A DNA stretch of 43,982 nt from Clostridium tyrobutyricum DSM 2637 = ATCC 25755 = JCM 11008 (GTDB taxonomy: Bacteria > Bacillota > Clostridia > Clostridiales > Clostridiaceae), in NCBI RefSeq assembly GCF_000359585.1, contig NZ_APMH01000035.1, positions 1-43,982 on the forward strand, read 5' to 3'. The position numbers were made by a program, and so were the translations under genes. Shown here piece after piece: positions 15,315 through 24,458 of the stretch; positions within the stretch are counted from its first letter, which is position 1; each line of letters begins with the position of its first letter. The notes under the pieces were generated by a model that did not search any database, had not been told where the DNA came from, and was given only the letters and a program-made list of their open reading frames with translations.

Positions 15315-16274
15315 TTGTTGCTAAATGTAGAAAATTTATCCATATCTTTTGATACGTTTGAGGGAAAAGTTAATGTACTTGATAATGTGTCCTTTTCTAT
15401 AGACAATGGTGAGATATTATCCATAGTAGGGGAATCGGGATCAGGAAAATCTGTATCAGCATATTCAATACTTGGAATTCTTGATGAAAATTCAAATGTG
15501 GAAAGTGGAAAGATACTGTTTGAAGATACTGATCTCTTGAAATTAAATAAAAAAGAAATACGTGAATATAGAGGTAAAAAAATTGGAATGGTTTTTCAAG
15601 AACCTATGACGGCACTGCATCCTACAATGAAGGTTGGAAAACAACTTTTAAATGTAATAATTCAAAACTCAGGGGTATCCAAAGAAAAAGCACATGAAAT
15701 AATGATAAATAATTTGAAAGATGTTCACTTTGATAATCCTGATGAAATAGCCAATAAATATCCTTATGAACTTTCTGGAGGAATGAGGCAGAGAATAGTT
15801 ATTTCTCTTGCCATGTCAAATGAGCCCAAACTTCTTATTGCAGATGAACCTACGACAGCTCTTGACGTTACTATTCAAGCTGAAATATTAAATCTGATGA
15901 AGGAACTTGTCAGCAAGCGTAATACGGCAATTTTATTGATAACACATGATTTTAGTGTTGTAAGATCTGTAAGTGATAAAGTCTGTGTCATGTATGGAGG
16001 TAAAATTTTGGAGAAGGGAAATACTGATGAAGTACTTAAGAATCCAAAGAATCCTTACACAGCTGCACTTTTAAATGCACTTCCAGATAAAGTTGATTCG
16101 AATATGAGACTTCAGGAGATAAAAGGAGAAGTTCCGGATCTTAGATTTAGGCCTAAGGGTTGTATATTTTATTCAAGGTGTATGAAGAAAGGAAAGATAT
16201 GCAGCCAGAAGGTTCCAACTAAAAAGAAAATTTCTAGTGATCATTTTGTTTATTGCTGGGAGGTTGAAAAATAA
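15315..16274 (+). CDS. dppD: dipeptide ABC transporter ATP-binding protein, DppD type, 319 aa
   Basis: Walker A GESGSGKS, signature LSGGMRQR, Walker B LLIADEP and the switch THD are all present. The C-terminal extension with GCIFYSRCMKKGKIC and YCWE is the oligopeptide-transporter domain with its cysteine cluster. The start is TTG at 15315, since GGAG lies 9 bases upstream and the nearby ATG is out of frame. The stop shares one base with the next start codon, so the two ATPases are translationally coupled. Confidence 0.94.
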   Translation: MLLNVENLSISFDTFEGKVNVLDNVSFSIDNGEILSIVGESGSGKSVSAYSILGILDENSNVESGKILFEDTDLLKLNKKEIREYRGKKIGMVFQEPMTALHPTMKVGKQLLNVIIQNSGVSKEKAHEIMINNLKDVHFDNPDEIANKYPYELSGGMRQRIVISLAMSNEPKLLIADEPTTALDVTIQAEILNLMKELVSKRNTAILLITHDFSVVRSVSDKVCVMYGGKILEKGNTDEVLKNPKNPYTAALLNALPDKVDSNMRLQEIKGEVPDLRFRPKGCIFYSRCMKKGKICSQKVPTKKKISSDHFVYCWEVEK

Positions 16275-17026
16275 TGGAGAGTATATTGGAAATCAAACAA
16301 TTGAAAAAAGTGTTTGGAAAATTTACTGCACTTAAAGGGGTGTCTTTTAATCTTTATAAAGGTGAAACTTTTGGACTGGTTGGAGAATCAGGGTCAGGTA
16401 AATCTACAATTGCGAATATAATAGTAGGAATACATTCTCCTTCATCTGGAAATGTAGCCTTTAAGGACAGGGAATTGTGGAAGAAAAATAAATATGATTG
16501 TGGAAAATTTGGGAACATACAAATTGTATTTCAGGATCCTCGTTCTTCTTTAGACCCTAGAATGACAATAAGGAAGATTATATTGGAGCCTCTTTTAACA
16601 TTTCCCAAAAAAGTCAGGGATGAAAAAGGTTCAAAAGAAAATCTTGTTAAACTTATAAAAAGTGTTGGGCTGCAGGAACAACATTTGGACAGGTATCCCC
16701 ATGAGTTTTCAGGAGGCCAGAGACAGAGAATAGCAGTTGCAAGGGCAATAATTACTGATCCTGAAGTGTTGATTTTGGACGAACCAACTTCTGCTCTCGA
16801 TGTATCTGTTCAAGCACAAATCCTGAACCTTTTAAAAGATATCCAAAAGGAAAGGAATATGACTTATTTATTTATCTCACATAATATGGCTGTAGTTAGA
16901 TATATAAGTAATAGAGTCGGGGTATTATATAAAGGTGAATTCGTTGAAATGGGAGATTCAAGTGAAGTATTTAATGCACCTAAACACAATTACACAAAAA
17001 AATTAATTTCAAGTATATTGGATTAA
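16274..17026 (+). CDS. dppF: dipeptide ABC transporter ATP-binding protein, DppF type, 250 aa (short form)
   Basis: Walker A GESGSGKST, Q-loop VFQDPRSSLDPRM, signature FSGGQRQR, Walker B LILDEPTSALDVSV and the switch SHN are intact. At 250 residues it lacks most of the C-terminal oligopeptide domain that usually makes DppF about 320 residues long, so only its partner carries the cysteine cluster. Such short forms occur naturally in this family, and no frameshift is seen. It forms the ATPase heterodimer with the preceding gene product. Confidence 0.92.
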   Translation: MESILEIKQLKKVFGKFTALKGVSFNLYKGETFGLVGESGSGKSTIANIIVGIHSPSSGNVAFKDRELWKKNKYDCGKFGNIQIVFQDPRSSLDPRMTIRKIILEPLLTFPKKVRDEKGSKENLVKLIKSVGLQEQHLDRYPHEFSGGQRQRIAVARAIITDPEVLILDEPTSALDVSVQAQILNLLKDIQKERNMTYLFISHNMAVVRYISNRVGVLYKGEFVEMGDSSEVFNAPKHNYTKKLISSILD

Positions 17027-17057
17027 TTATAATCACTTATATGGAGGTAGGTATAGA

Positions 17058-18032
17058 ATGAAAGCCTTTGATGCACATTCTGATATATTCACAGATGTTA
17101 CTGTAAGAAGATTAGAAGGTGAAAAGAATATTATAAAAAATTATCATATGGATCAGCTGAAAGAAGGGCATGTATCAGCTTCAATCCTGGGTATATGGAT
17201 TGAACCTCTATATTTTGACAAAGATTGTACATGGAGAATGATGGAAATTATGGGGGCCGTTTCAGAAGAAATAGGGGATATGTCTGACTATGCCGGAGTT
17301 GTATATAAGTATGATGATTTAATTGAATTAAATAAAAAAGACAAGCTTGCGATAATAATTGGTTTAGAAGGCATAGATGGTTTTAAAAATGATGTAAGCC
17401 TAATAGATACTCTATATAGATTTGGAGCAAGACATGCTATGCTTACGTGGAATAGGGAAAATGAATTTGCTACAGGAGTGGGGAGTGCACATAAAGATAG
17501 AGGCCTCACAAAATTGGGAGTAGAAGTTGTAAATAGAATGGAAAAGCTGGGAATGATAATTGATGTTTCCCATGCAAATGAAAAAACATTTTGGGATGTA
17601 TATGAAAATACAACTAAACCTTTTATAGCGTCACATTCCAATGTATATAATTTATGCAGTTCACCTAGAAATTTAAGAGATGATCAGATTAAGGCTGTAG
17701 GGGAAAGAGATGGTGTTATAGGGGTTAATTCATGGGGAGATTTTATTGATAAAGAAAGTCCATCTGCCGAGAAGTTGGCAAATCACATAGATTATATAGC
17801 AAACTTGATTGGAATAGACCATGTAGGTTTTGGATTCGATTTTGGAGATTATCTAGATCCAAAAACCCTCTCATCATTTCAAAATGAAAAATATATAGGG
17901 ACTCCAGGGATTGAATATGCTTCTAAAATACCTAACTTATTAAACATTTTAAGTAAAAGAGGATATAGTAAAGAGGATCTGGAAAAAATATCTTATAAAA
18001 ATATGGAACGTATAGTTAAGAATATTTTATAA
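17058..18032 (+). CDS. membrane dipeptidase family (peptidase M19), 324 aa
   Basis: The zinc ligands of renal dipeptidase-type enzymes are visible: FDAHSD (His7, Asp9), IGLEGID (Glu104), DVSHAN (His172) and ASHSN (His193), plus FGFDFGD near residue 260. It hydrolyses dipeptides, often with a D-residue tolerated at the C-terminal side, in the cytosol (no signal peptide). GGAGG lies about 12 bases before the ATG. As the last gene of the transporter operon, it most likely cleaves what the transporter imports. Confidence 0.92.
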   Translation: MKAFDAHSDIFTDVTVRRLEGEKNIIKNYHMDQLKEGHVSASILGIWIEPLYFDKDCTWRMMEIMGAVSEEIGDMSDYAGVVYKYDDLIELNKKDKLAIIIGLEGIDGFKNDVSLIDTLYRFGARHAMLTWNRENEFATGVGSAHKDRGLTKLGVEVVNRMEKLGMIIDVSHANEKTFWDVYENTTKPFIASHSNVYNLCSSPRNLRDDQIKAVGERDGVIGVNSWGDFIDKESPSAEKLANHIDYIANLIGIDHVGFGFDFGDYLDPKTLSSFQNEKYIGTPGIEYASKIPNLLNILSKRGYSKEDLEKISYKNMERIVKNIL

Positions 18033-18046
18033 ACTTACTAAAATAA

Positions 18047-18077
18047 TTGGAAGCATAAATTTATATTATGCTTCCAA
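18047..18077 (+). terminator. terminator of the dipeptide operon
   Basis: TTGGAAGCATA (18047-18057) and TATGCTTCCAA (18067-18077) pair perfectly. The T tract is weak (ATTTG). Confidence 0.65.
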
Positions 18078-18118
18078 ATTTGTAGTGCATATGATTCAGT
18101 TCTGTACCTAATAGCCAG

Positions 18119-18175
18119 ATTTTACTATATTTTTCAATATTCGATTCAAAGTTTCAATTATTTCCCGGAAAATAG
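18119..18175. repeat. 57-bp dispersed repeat, copy 2
   Basis: It matches 7857-7913 at 52 of 57 positions. It lies between the dipeptidase terminator and a broken reading frame. Confidence 0.85.
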
Positions 18176-18177
18176 CA

Positions 18178-18393
18178 GTGAAATATTATGTAAAGACAGG
18201 CAATACAAAGAAACTTGAAGGTGAAAGGGGAATAAACATAAGTGATAAGGGATACCAGTGCAGAGGCTAATTTGGCATTCTGCACAGAGGAATGCTGAAT
18301 GCCGATGCTCTAAAGAAAGTTAATATATATGTCATGGATAATAAATGTGACGTCTTAAAATTAGAAAATCATAACTCTAACTATCTTTTTTAG
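18178..18393 (+). pseudogene. short gene remnant with an internal stop
   Basis: The frame reads VKYYVKTGNTKKLEGERGIN then ISDKGYQCRG, a TAA, and continues FGILHRGMLNADALKKVNIY and VMDNKCDVLKLEN. Composition and continuity across the stop suggest a former protein of at least 70 residues. No start or family is recognised. Its frame also runs into the 57-bp repeat upstream, and its tail overlaps the end of the convergent MFS gene. Confidence 0.4.
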
Positions 18394-19786
18394 TATTGTA
18401 TTTCAGAGTTAATGATATTATGAATCCAATTATGAATATAATGCCTGCAAATTTGAGGGAATAATTAAACCCGTGGAATGCTGCATCTATTTTATTAGGG
18501 GAGACTGCCAAATATTTGTTTTCATAAGACGACATGATTCCCAAAAATATGGCAGAACCCAAACAGCCGGCTATTTGCATAAGGGTGTTTATGATTGCAA
18601 TTCCATCTGCCCTGAATTTGCCTGGCAGTTGGTTAAGCGCGGTTGTCTGTGTATTTGATGCAGCCATGGATGTTCCTACACATATTAAGCAGTATAAAAT
18701 AATTGCTGCCAAAATAGAATTTGATTTTGTGATAGTGGATAGTATAAAAATTGAAATACATGCCAGTAAAACTCCACAGGGAATTATTATTTTTCCGCCG
18801 ATATTGTCATATAATTTTCCGGATACAGGCGATAAAAATGAATATAGAAGGGTTGCAGGAAGTAGAATAATTCCGGTTATCAAAGTTGATGCTTTAAATC
18901 CATTTTCAAAAACCATAGGTAACACTATATTCATTGAGAACTGCAGCATTTGAACAATTACTATCAATATTACACTTCTTGTAAATACAGGGTGCTTAAA
19001 TGATTTTATTTGCAGCATAGGCTGTTCCAATGATGATTGCCTTCTGCAGAAAAGTGCCGTCGATATTATACCGATTATAAATATTGCTAAAATAACAGCT
19101 ATATTTGTATTGGATATGGAACTTATGGAGTATATAATACATCCAATGCCTATAGCTGACAATAAAACGGACAGATAATCTATCTTTGGTTTGGTTATTG
19201 TATTTACATTTTCCAGGAATATATTACCTAAAATCAGGCATAACACTAAAACTGGGATTAAAATTAAAAACAGTATATGCCATGAAAAATATTGCAATAA
19301 TATGCCTGAAAAAGTAGGGCCGAATGCAGGTCCCAATGATATTACGCATACACATGCACCCATTACCGCACCACGTTTTTCCGGAGGGTTTATTATAAGG
19401 GCCGTATTCATCAAAATTGGTATCAACATGCTTGTACCAAGTGCTTGTATAATTCTAGATATGAGCAGTAGGGGGAATGACGCAGAGAAAAATGCACATA
19501 CAGTTCCAATCAGGAACAATGTGATGGCTGCCATAAATAATTTTTTGGTTGTATAAGTATTCATGAGGAATGCTGTAACAGGCATTAAAATTGCAATTAC
19601 AAGTACATAGCCGGTAGTAAGCCATTGTACTGTTGTAGCACCTACATTCATTTCCATCATCAATTTTGGAAAAGCTATGTTTAATATGGTTTCATTAAAA
19701 AGTGCTATAAAACTTCCAAGAAGAAGTGTAAACATTATAATTTTTGTATTGTATTTTTTGGTTTGTATATAATTTCCTTGCTGCAT
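18377..19786 (-). CDS. DHA2-family multidrug efflux MFS transporter, LmrB-like, 469 aa
   Basis: About 14 membrane helices, with LNIAFPKLMMEMN, WLTTGYVLVIAILMP and, after helix 5, GPAFGPTFSGILLQ (the antiporter motif C), place it in the DHA2 (EmrB/QacA) drug:H+ antiporters. The start at 19786 leaves a GGAG 13 bases upstream, which is long; the upstream frame (to 19951) overlaps the regulator and is unlikely. It forms an operon with the TetR gene upstream, and an operator lies between them. The pair mirrors lmrA-lmrB of Bacillus subtilis. The drug specificity is unknown. Confidence 0.9.
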   Translation of the reverse strand: MQQGNYIQTKKYNTKIIMFTLLLGSFIALFNETILNIAFPKLMMEMNVGATTVQWLTTGYVLVIAILMPVTAFLMNTYTTKKLFMAAITLFLIGTVCAFFSASFPLLLISRIIQALGTSMLIPILMNTALIINPPEKRGAVMGACVCVISLGPAFGPTFSGILLQYFSWHILFLILIPVLVLCLILGNIFLENVNTITKPKIDYLSVLLSAIGIGCIIYSISSISNTNIAVILAIFIIGIISTALFCRRQSSLEQPMLQIKSFKHPVFTRSVILIVIVQMLQFSMNIVLPMVFENGFKASTLITGIILLPATLLYSFLSPVSGKLYDNIGGKIIIPCGVLLACISIFILSTITKSNSILAAIILYCLICVGTSMAASNTQTTALNQLPGKFRADGIAIINTLMQIAGCLGSAIFLGIMSSYENKYLAVSPNKIDAAFHGFNYSLKFAGIIFIIGFIISLTLKYNTKKDS

Positions 19787-19808
19787 GATATATATTGTAC
19801 TCCTTTCA

Positions 19809-19832
19809 ATATTTAGACCAGTCTGTATATAA
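19809..19832. promoter_or_regulatory. LmrA/QdoR-type operator between regulator and pump
   Basis: On the minus strand the site reads TTATATACAGACTGG followed by TCTAAATAT, close to the LmrA/QdoR box as I recall it (TATA-taga-N-Y-Gg-TCTATATT). The same motif occurs at 20456-20479. Confidence 0.6.
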
Positions 19833-19862
19833 GAATTAAAAATCAATAGCAGGGATATTAAT

Positions 19863-20429
19863 TTAGGACAACAAAATATCCATACTATTGCTGATTGTGG
19901 AAAGTGGGGCAGTATCGTTTCTTGTAACACAAATGGTGATAGCTCCTTCAATCATTATTTCGATAGTCATACCTAATTCTTCAGCTCTTTGTTCTGGAAA
20001 ACCACTTTCAATTAATTTGTCAGTGTATACATTGCTTAAAGCTGTAAATGCGTCTTTACAAGCTTTCCTTAAACGTTCATTTGAGGAATAGGTTTCTAAA
20101 GCTATCAGGCTTATAGAAATATCCTGAAGCTTATTTTCTTGTTTCAAGTCGTTTATTATATTGTTTATCAAATATTTTATGGCTTTAACGGGATCAGTAT
20201 GTTTACTTAGAGTATTTTTTACCTTTTTTACTATGGACGTGCTAGCCAGCTGAATTGCCTCCAAAGCCAACTGTTCTTTCCCTTCGGGAAAGTAATAATA
20301 GAGTGAACCTTTGGGTGATTTGCTTTCTTTTAAGATTTCATTTAACCCGGTGCCATTGAAGCCGTTGGCTTGAAAAAATTTAGTGGCAGCATTAAGTATT
20401 TTTTCCCTTGAGTTATTTTTGGAATTCAT
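19863..20429 (-). CDS. TetR-family repressor, LmrA-like, 188 aa
   Basis: The N-terminal HTH (residues 8-52) reads REKILNAATKFFQANGFNGT then GLNEILKESKSPKGSLYYYF, the LmrA/YxaF type. The C-terminal ligand domain contains EMTIEIMIEGAIT-like sequence. AAAGGAT lies upstream of the ATG. Its promoter (20480-20508) carries an operator at the predicted start site, so it should repress itself and the efflux pump downstream, releasing on drug binding. The pump start lies 77 bases beyond the stop codon. Confidence 0.9.
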   Translation of the reverse strand: MNSKNNSREKILNAATKFFQANGFNGTGLNEILKESKSPKGSLYYYFPEGKEQLALEAIQLASTSIVKKVKNTLSKHTDPVKAIKYLINNIINDLKQENKLQDISISLIALETYSSNERLRKACKDAFTALSNVYTDKLIESGFPEQRAEELGMTIEIMIEGAITICVTRNDTAPLSTISNSMDILLS

Positions 20430-20455
20430 AGTTTGTATCCTTTCAATAAAATAAT

Positions 20456-20508
20456 ATTATAACAACTGGTCTATATAATAGAATATTATAAATTAGATTT
20501 TATGTCAA
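20456..20508 (-). promoter_or_regulatory. promoter and LmrA-type operator of the TetR/MFS operon
   Basis: Reading leftward, TTGACA (20508-20503), a 17-base spacer and TATTCT (20485-20480) form a strong promoter. The operator ATTATAACAACTGG + TCTATATAAT (20456-20479) covers the predicted transcription start, a repressing position. Confidence 0.75.
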
Positions 20509-20572
20509 TACAAATATGGTATGATGAATTTTAAAGCACCATATGTTTTTGAAATCCTTTGGTTTGTTTATA

Positions 20573-21478
20573 TTATTGACTGAAGTCTATCCTCCACTTA
20601 TGAAGCATATCCAGTGCTTTTTCATTTTCGCCGAATTGCAGATAAACCTGTGCAAAATTCATGTATTCTATGTGAAGTCCCAATACGTTGCCGCATTCGG
20701 GAGAGAACAGTTTTTTGTTGCTTATACAGAGATTTAAGTATCTTTCTATTATATTAATATCTTTTTCACAGTGCAAATAGGAATTTGCCAGTGCCATACA
20801 AATAGTACTGTTTTCAAAAATGTTTTTCCATAGTTCTCCTTGTAGGATTTTTCTAGCCTTTTTTATATTATTTTTCTTTATATATACAATTGAAAGCATG
20901 AGATTTATATTTAATTTATTATTGTGAATTTTGTTTAAAGCGTCTATAGCTTTATCATATTGGCCAATTGAAGAATACAGGCTGCTCAGTTGATACAGTG
21001 ATTTTTCAACCAAGTTAATCTTACTGCAGTTGTTTACTGTATCTTCAAATAATTTTATAGAATAGTCTATCATTTCCCTGACTCTACCATTATCATCTAT
21101 TTTCCAACAATATAGATAGAACAACCTTCCTATTTCAGACTTCAAATAATAACTTGATCTGTATTGCTCTATATATTCCCTGCTTTTTTCTATTGCGCTT
21201 GAAATGTCTTTACCTGTAAATAGTGATTCACATTCTTTGGATATTTCTATAACTTTATCATCTGACAGCTCAGTATTATAGGATAAAAGTTCATCTATTG
21301 AAATATTAAAAAATGATGCAAGTACAGGAAGAAGGGTTATATCCGGATATGAACTTCCACTTTCCCATTTTGATACAGCTGCAGTGGATACTCCGATAAA
21401 ATTTCCTAACTCATCCTGGGTAAGGCCTTTTTTCTTTCTTAGTTTAAATATTACTTCACCTATTTTTAATTTATCCAT
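20573..21478 (-). CDS. XRE-family regulator with tetratricopeptide-like C terminus, 301 aa
   Basis: The N-terminal HTH_3 (residues 6-62) is clear: LRKKKGLTQDELGNFIGVST then AAVSKWESGSSYPDITLLP. Residues 90-300 are helical repeats with paired aromatic and alanine positions (YDKAIDALNKI, NEKALDMLHKW), typical of TPR-containing XRE regulators that respond to peptides or cellular state. Related clostridial proteins are often longer, so the C terminus may be slightly short. No partner gene adjoins it on this strand. Its targets are unknown. Confidence 0.85.
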   Translation of the reverse strand: MDKLKIGEVIFKLRKKKGLTQDELGNFIGVSTAAVSKWESGSSYPDITLLPVLASFFNISIDELLSYNTELSDDKVIEISKECESLFTGKDISSAIEKSREYIEQYRSSYYLKSEIGRLFYLYCWKIDDNGRVREMIDYSIKLFEDTVNNCSKINLVEKSLYQLSSLYSSIGQYDKAIDALNKIHNNKLNINLMLSIVYIKKNNIKKARKILQGELWKNIFENSTICMALANSYLHCEKDINIIERYLNLCISNKKLFSPECGNVLGLHIEYMNFAQVYLQFGENEKALDMLHKWRIDFSQ

Positions 21479-21671
21479 TTGCTATACACCACTTTATACA
21501 AAATTTATAGAAATCTATAGATTTTATTATATAGTATTATTAGCAATGTACCAATGGAGCTGAAGTTAATTATTATACATAAAAATTAACCGATAGTTAA
21601 TTTCTATATAAATAAATATTGACAAACAGTATAAAATACTATATTATATTGTCATATAAAACATGTGATAT

Positions 21672-21766
21672 ATTAAAAGGGAGTAATTGCAAATATAATG
21701 TCAACATTACGATTAGTTTTCTAATCTGGCATTGTATACCAATTGATTGGTTATAAGACTTTTAAT
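21672..21766 (+). promoter_or_regulatory. yybP-ykoY (Mn2+) riboswitch
   Basis: P1 is a perfect 8-bp pair ATTAAAAG (21672-21679) and CTTTTAAT (21759-21766). The conserved loop blocks follow in order: GGGAGTA, then AATGTCAACATT, CGATTAG/CTAATC with TCTGGC, and ATAAGAC before P1 closes. This is the yybP-ykoY aptamer, which senses Mn2+ and switches on exporters. A hairpin ATAATTTCAGA...TCTGGAATTAT (about 21766-21794) followed by a T-rich stretch is the likely expression platform. Confidence 0.85.
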
Positions 21767-21833
21767 ATAATTTCAGATTCTGTCTGGAATTATATTGAAG
21801 GTCTTTATTTATTTTTATAAGGTGGTGGTTGTA

Positions 21834-24458
21834 TTGAAAAAGTTTTATGGAAAATCCATTCCGGAAGTACTGGATATTTTAAAAGTTTCTTCAAAGGGCT
21901 TAAATGATTCTGAAGTGGAAAAGAGGCAGCAGCAATATGGATACAACGAATTATGTGAAGGACATAAAAAGAGTATATTCCAAATTTTCATGGAGCAGTT
22001 CAAGGATCTACTCATAGTTATACTGATAGTAGCTGCTACAGTGTCCATATTTACAGGTAATTTTGAAAGTGCCATGGTTATATTTGCAGTTATAATCCTC
22101 AATTCAATTTTAGGTACGGTTCAGCAGGTGAAAGCTGAAAAATCCTTGAAGAGTTTAAAGGCACTTTCTGCACCTACTGCAAAAGTACTGCGAAATGGAA
22201 TTCAGGTGGAAATACCATCAAGGGAAGTTGTTGTAGGTGATATTCTATATCTTGAAGCTGGTGACTATATAAGTGCCGATGGCAGAATTATAGAAAATTA
22301 CAGCATTCAGGTAAATGAAAGTTCTCTTACAGGTGAGTCGGAAAATGTATCAAAAACCCAGGACATAATAGAAGGTGACAATGCAGCTATAGGGGACAGA
22401 AAGAACATGCTCTTCTCAGGAAGTCTTGTAACATACGGCAGGGCAGTTATAGTTGTAACCGGTACAGGCATGAAAACAGAACTTGGAAAGGTAGCTTCAC
22501 TTTTAAAAAATACTGAAGAGAAGAAAACACCTCTTCAAGTGAATCTGGATAACTTCAGCAAAAAACTCTCAATTTTAATATTGATAATATGTGTTCTGAT
22601 TTTCATTCTGGATGTATTTAGAGGATATCCGGTTATGGATTCCATAATGTTCTCAATAGCACTTGCGGTAGCGGCTATTCCAGAGGCCCTAAGTTCCATT
22701 GTTACAATAGTACTGGCACTTGGTACTCAAAAGATGGCCAGGGAAAATGCAATTGTGAAAAAGCTTAAAGCCGTTGAGGGACTTGGAAGTGTATCTGTAA
22801 TATGTTCAGATAAAACCGGGACTCTTACGCAGAACAAGATGACTGTAAAAAAACTCTATACAGACAATAAAGTATTGAATTCCACAGAGTTGAATCTAGA
22901 AAATGAAGTAGAAAAACAAGCTGTGCTTATGGGAATATTGTGTAATGATGCATCTACTACGTATGGAGAAAAGATAGGGGATCCAACTGAGATTGCCCTG
23001 GTGGATCTTGGCGAAATTTACAATATGGATGAACTGTCACTTAGAAAAGAATATTCTAGAATAGGTGAAATTCCTTTTGATTCAGAAAGAAAAATCATGA
23101 GTACTGTCCACAGAGTAAAGGACAGGACGTTGATGGTAACAAAAGGGGCACCTGATGTACTCATAGACAGAATTTCAAAGATACAGACTTCCAGTGGAAT
23201 CATGGATATAACAGAAGAGGGCAAGAGTAGAATAGAAAGGGCAAATGAAGATTTTTCAAAAACTGGATTGAGGGTACTGGCTGTAACATATAAGGAAATA
23301 GATATTGACAAAACCGAGTTGGATTTAAATCAGGAAAATGATCTGGTATTTGTGGCACTGACAGCTATGATGGACCCTCCGAGAGAAGAATCTGCCAGGG
23401 CTATTTCAAGCTGTATAAAAGCGGGAATAAGGACAGTGATGATAACTGGTGACCATAAAATTACAGCTTCTGCAATTGCAAGGGAAATAGGAATTTTAAA
23501 AGACAAAGATGAAGCTGTTGAAGGATATGAACTTGATAATTTAAGCGATGAGGAGCTTAAGGAAAAAGTGGACAAAGTATCTGTCTACGCAAGAGTATCT
23601 CCGGAACACAAGATAAGAATAGTAAAAGCATGGCAGGAAAAGGACAATATAGTTGCCATGACCGGAGACGGTGTAAATGATGCTCCTGCCCTAAAACAGG
23701 CAGATATAGGAATAGCAATGGGAATAACGGGTACGGAAGTTTCCAAGGATGCAGCTTCAATGGTGCTTATGGATGATAATTTTGCAACTATAGTAAAATC
23801 TATTTGCAGCGGAAGAAATATATACAACAACATAAAGAACTCCATTAAATTTCTACTATCTGGGAATACGGCAGGAATAATGGCGGTACTTTATACTTCA
23901 CTGGCTGCATTGCCTATACCATTTACTCCAGCTCATCTCTTGTTTATAAACCTTGTTACAGATAGTCTTCCAGCAATTGCACTTGGATTGGAATCTTACA
24001 AGGACAATGTAATGAAGGAAAAGCCTAGAAATATAAATACACCTATTTTGACAAAGGCTTTTGGAAAGGGAATACTGATTGAAGGTCTTATAATCGCTGC
24101 ATTTACCATACTCGCTTTTTACACTGGATTGAAAACGGGAGATCACATGCTGGCAAGTACCATGGCATTTTCAACACTGTGCCTGTCCAGATTGTTTCAT
24201 GGATTTAACTGCAGATCCAGAGAGTCCATATTTAAAATTGGATTGTTCTCAAATAAATATGTATGGTTTGCTTTTGGATTGGGAGTCGCACTTTTAAGTA
24301 TGGTATTGTTCCTACCTCCACTGAAGGCTGTATTTGAAATCAGTAATCTGAATTTGAAGCAGGTTGGAACTATAGTGTTGTTCTCTTTTATGACATTTGT
24401 ATTGATACAGATTTCAAAACTTATGGGTGGGGTCAGACCCCATGGCAAAAACTTATAG
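21834..24458 (+). CDS. P-type cation-transporting ATPase (P2 type, probable Mn2+/Ca2+ exporter), 874 aa
   Basis: Signature elements: LTGES (about 165-169), the helix-4 ion-site motif PEAL (283-286), phosphorylation motif DKTGTLT with Asp326, KGAPDVL, and TGDGVNDAPALKQADIGIAM. PEAL rather than PEGL marks the bacterial P2 subgroup. I chose TTG at 21834 because AAGGTGG lies 8 bases upstream; the frame extends 13 codons further but without a site. Control by a Mn2+ riboswitch suggests export of excess manganese, though Ca2+ is possible. The final residues GGVRPHGKN are encoded by a REP element, which also brings the stop codon. Confidence 0.93.
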   Translation: MKKFYGKSIPEVLDILKVSSKGLNDSEVEKRQQQYGYNELCEGHKKSIFQIFMEQFKDLLIVILIVAATVSIFTGNFESAMVIFAVIILNSILGTVQQVKAEKSLKSLKALSAPTAKVLRNGIQVEIPSREVVVGDILYLEAGDYISADGRIIENYSIQVNESSLTGESENVSKTQDIIEGDNAAIGDRKNMLFSGSLVTYGRAVIVVTGTGMKTELGKVASLLKNTEEKKTPLQVNLDNFSKKLSILILIICVLIFILDVFRGYPVMDSIMFSIALAVAAIPEALSSIVTIVLALGTQKMARENAIVKKLKAVEGLGSVSVICSDKTGTLTQNKMTVKKLYTDNKVLNSTELNLENEVEKQAVLMGILCNDASTTYGEKIGDPTEIALVDLGEIYNMDELSLRKEYSRIGEIPFDSERKIMSTVHRVKDRTLMVTKGAPDVLIDRISKIQTSSGIMDITEEGKSRIERANEDFSKTGLRVLAVTYKEIDIDKTELDLNQENDLVFVALTAMMDPPREESARAISSCIKAGIRTVMITGDHKITASAIAREIGILKDKDEAVEGYELDNLSDEELKEKVDKVSVYARVSPEHKIRIVKAWQEKDNIVAMTGDGVNDAPALKQADIGIAMGITGTEVSKDAASMVLMDDNFATIVKSICSGRNIYNNIKNSIKFLLSGNTAGIMAVLYTSLAALPIPFTPAHLLFINLVTDSLPAIALGLESYKDNVMKEKPRNINTPILTKAFGKGILIEGLIIAAFTILAFYTGLKTGDHMLASTMAFSTLCLSRLFHGFNCRSRESIFKIGLFSNKYVWFAFGLGVALLSMVLFLPPLKAVFEISNLNLKQVGTIVLFSFMTFVLIQISKLMGGVRPHGKNL

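Noticed and set aside
19787-19951. 55-residue N-terminal extension of the LmrB-like MFS protein
   Set aside because: It would overlap the TetR gene and the operator; the start at 19786 gives the usual family N terminus.
21834-24458. Heavy-metal (P1B) copper or zinc ATPase
   Set aside because: No N-terminal CxxC metal domains and no CPC motif; PEAL in helix 4 places it in the P2 group.
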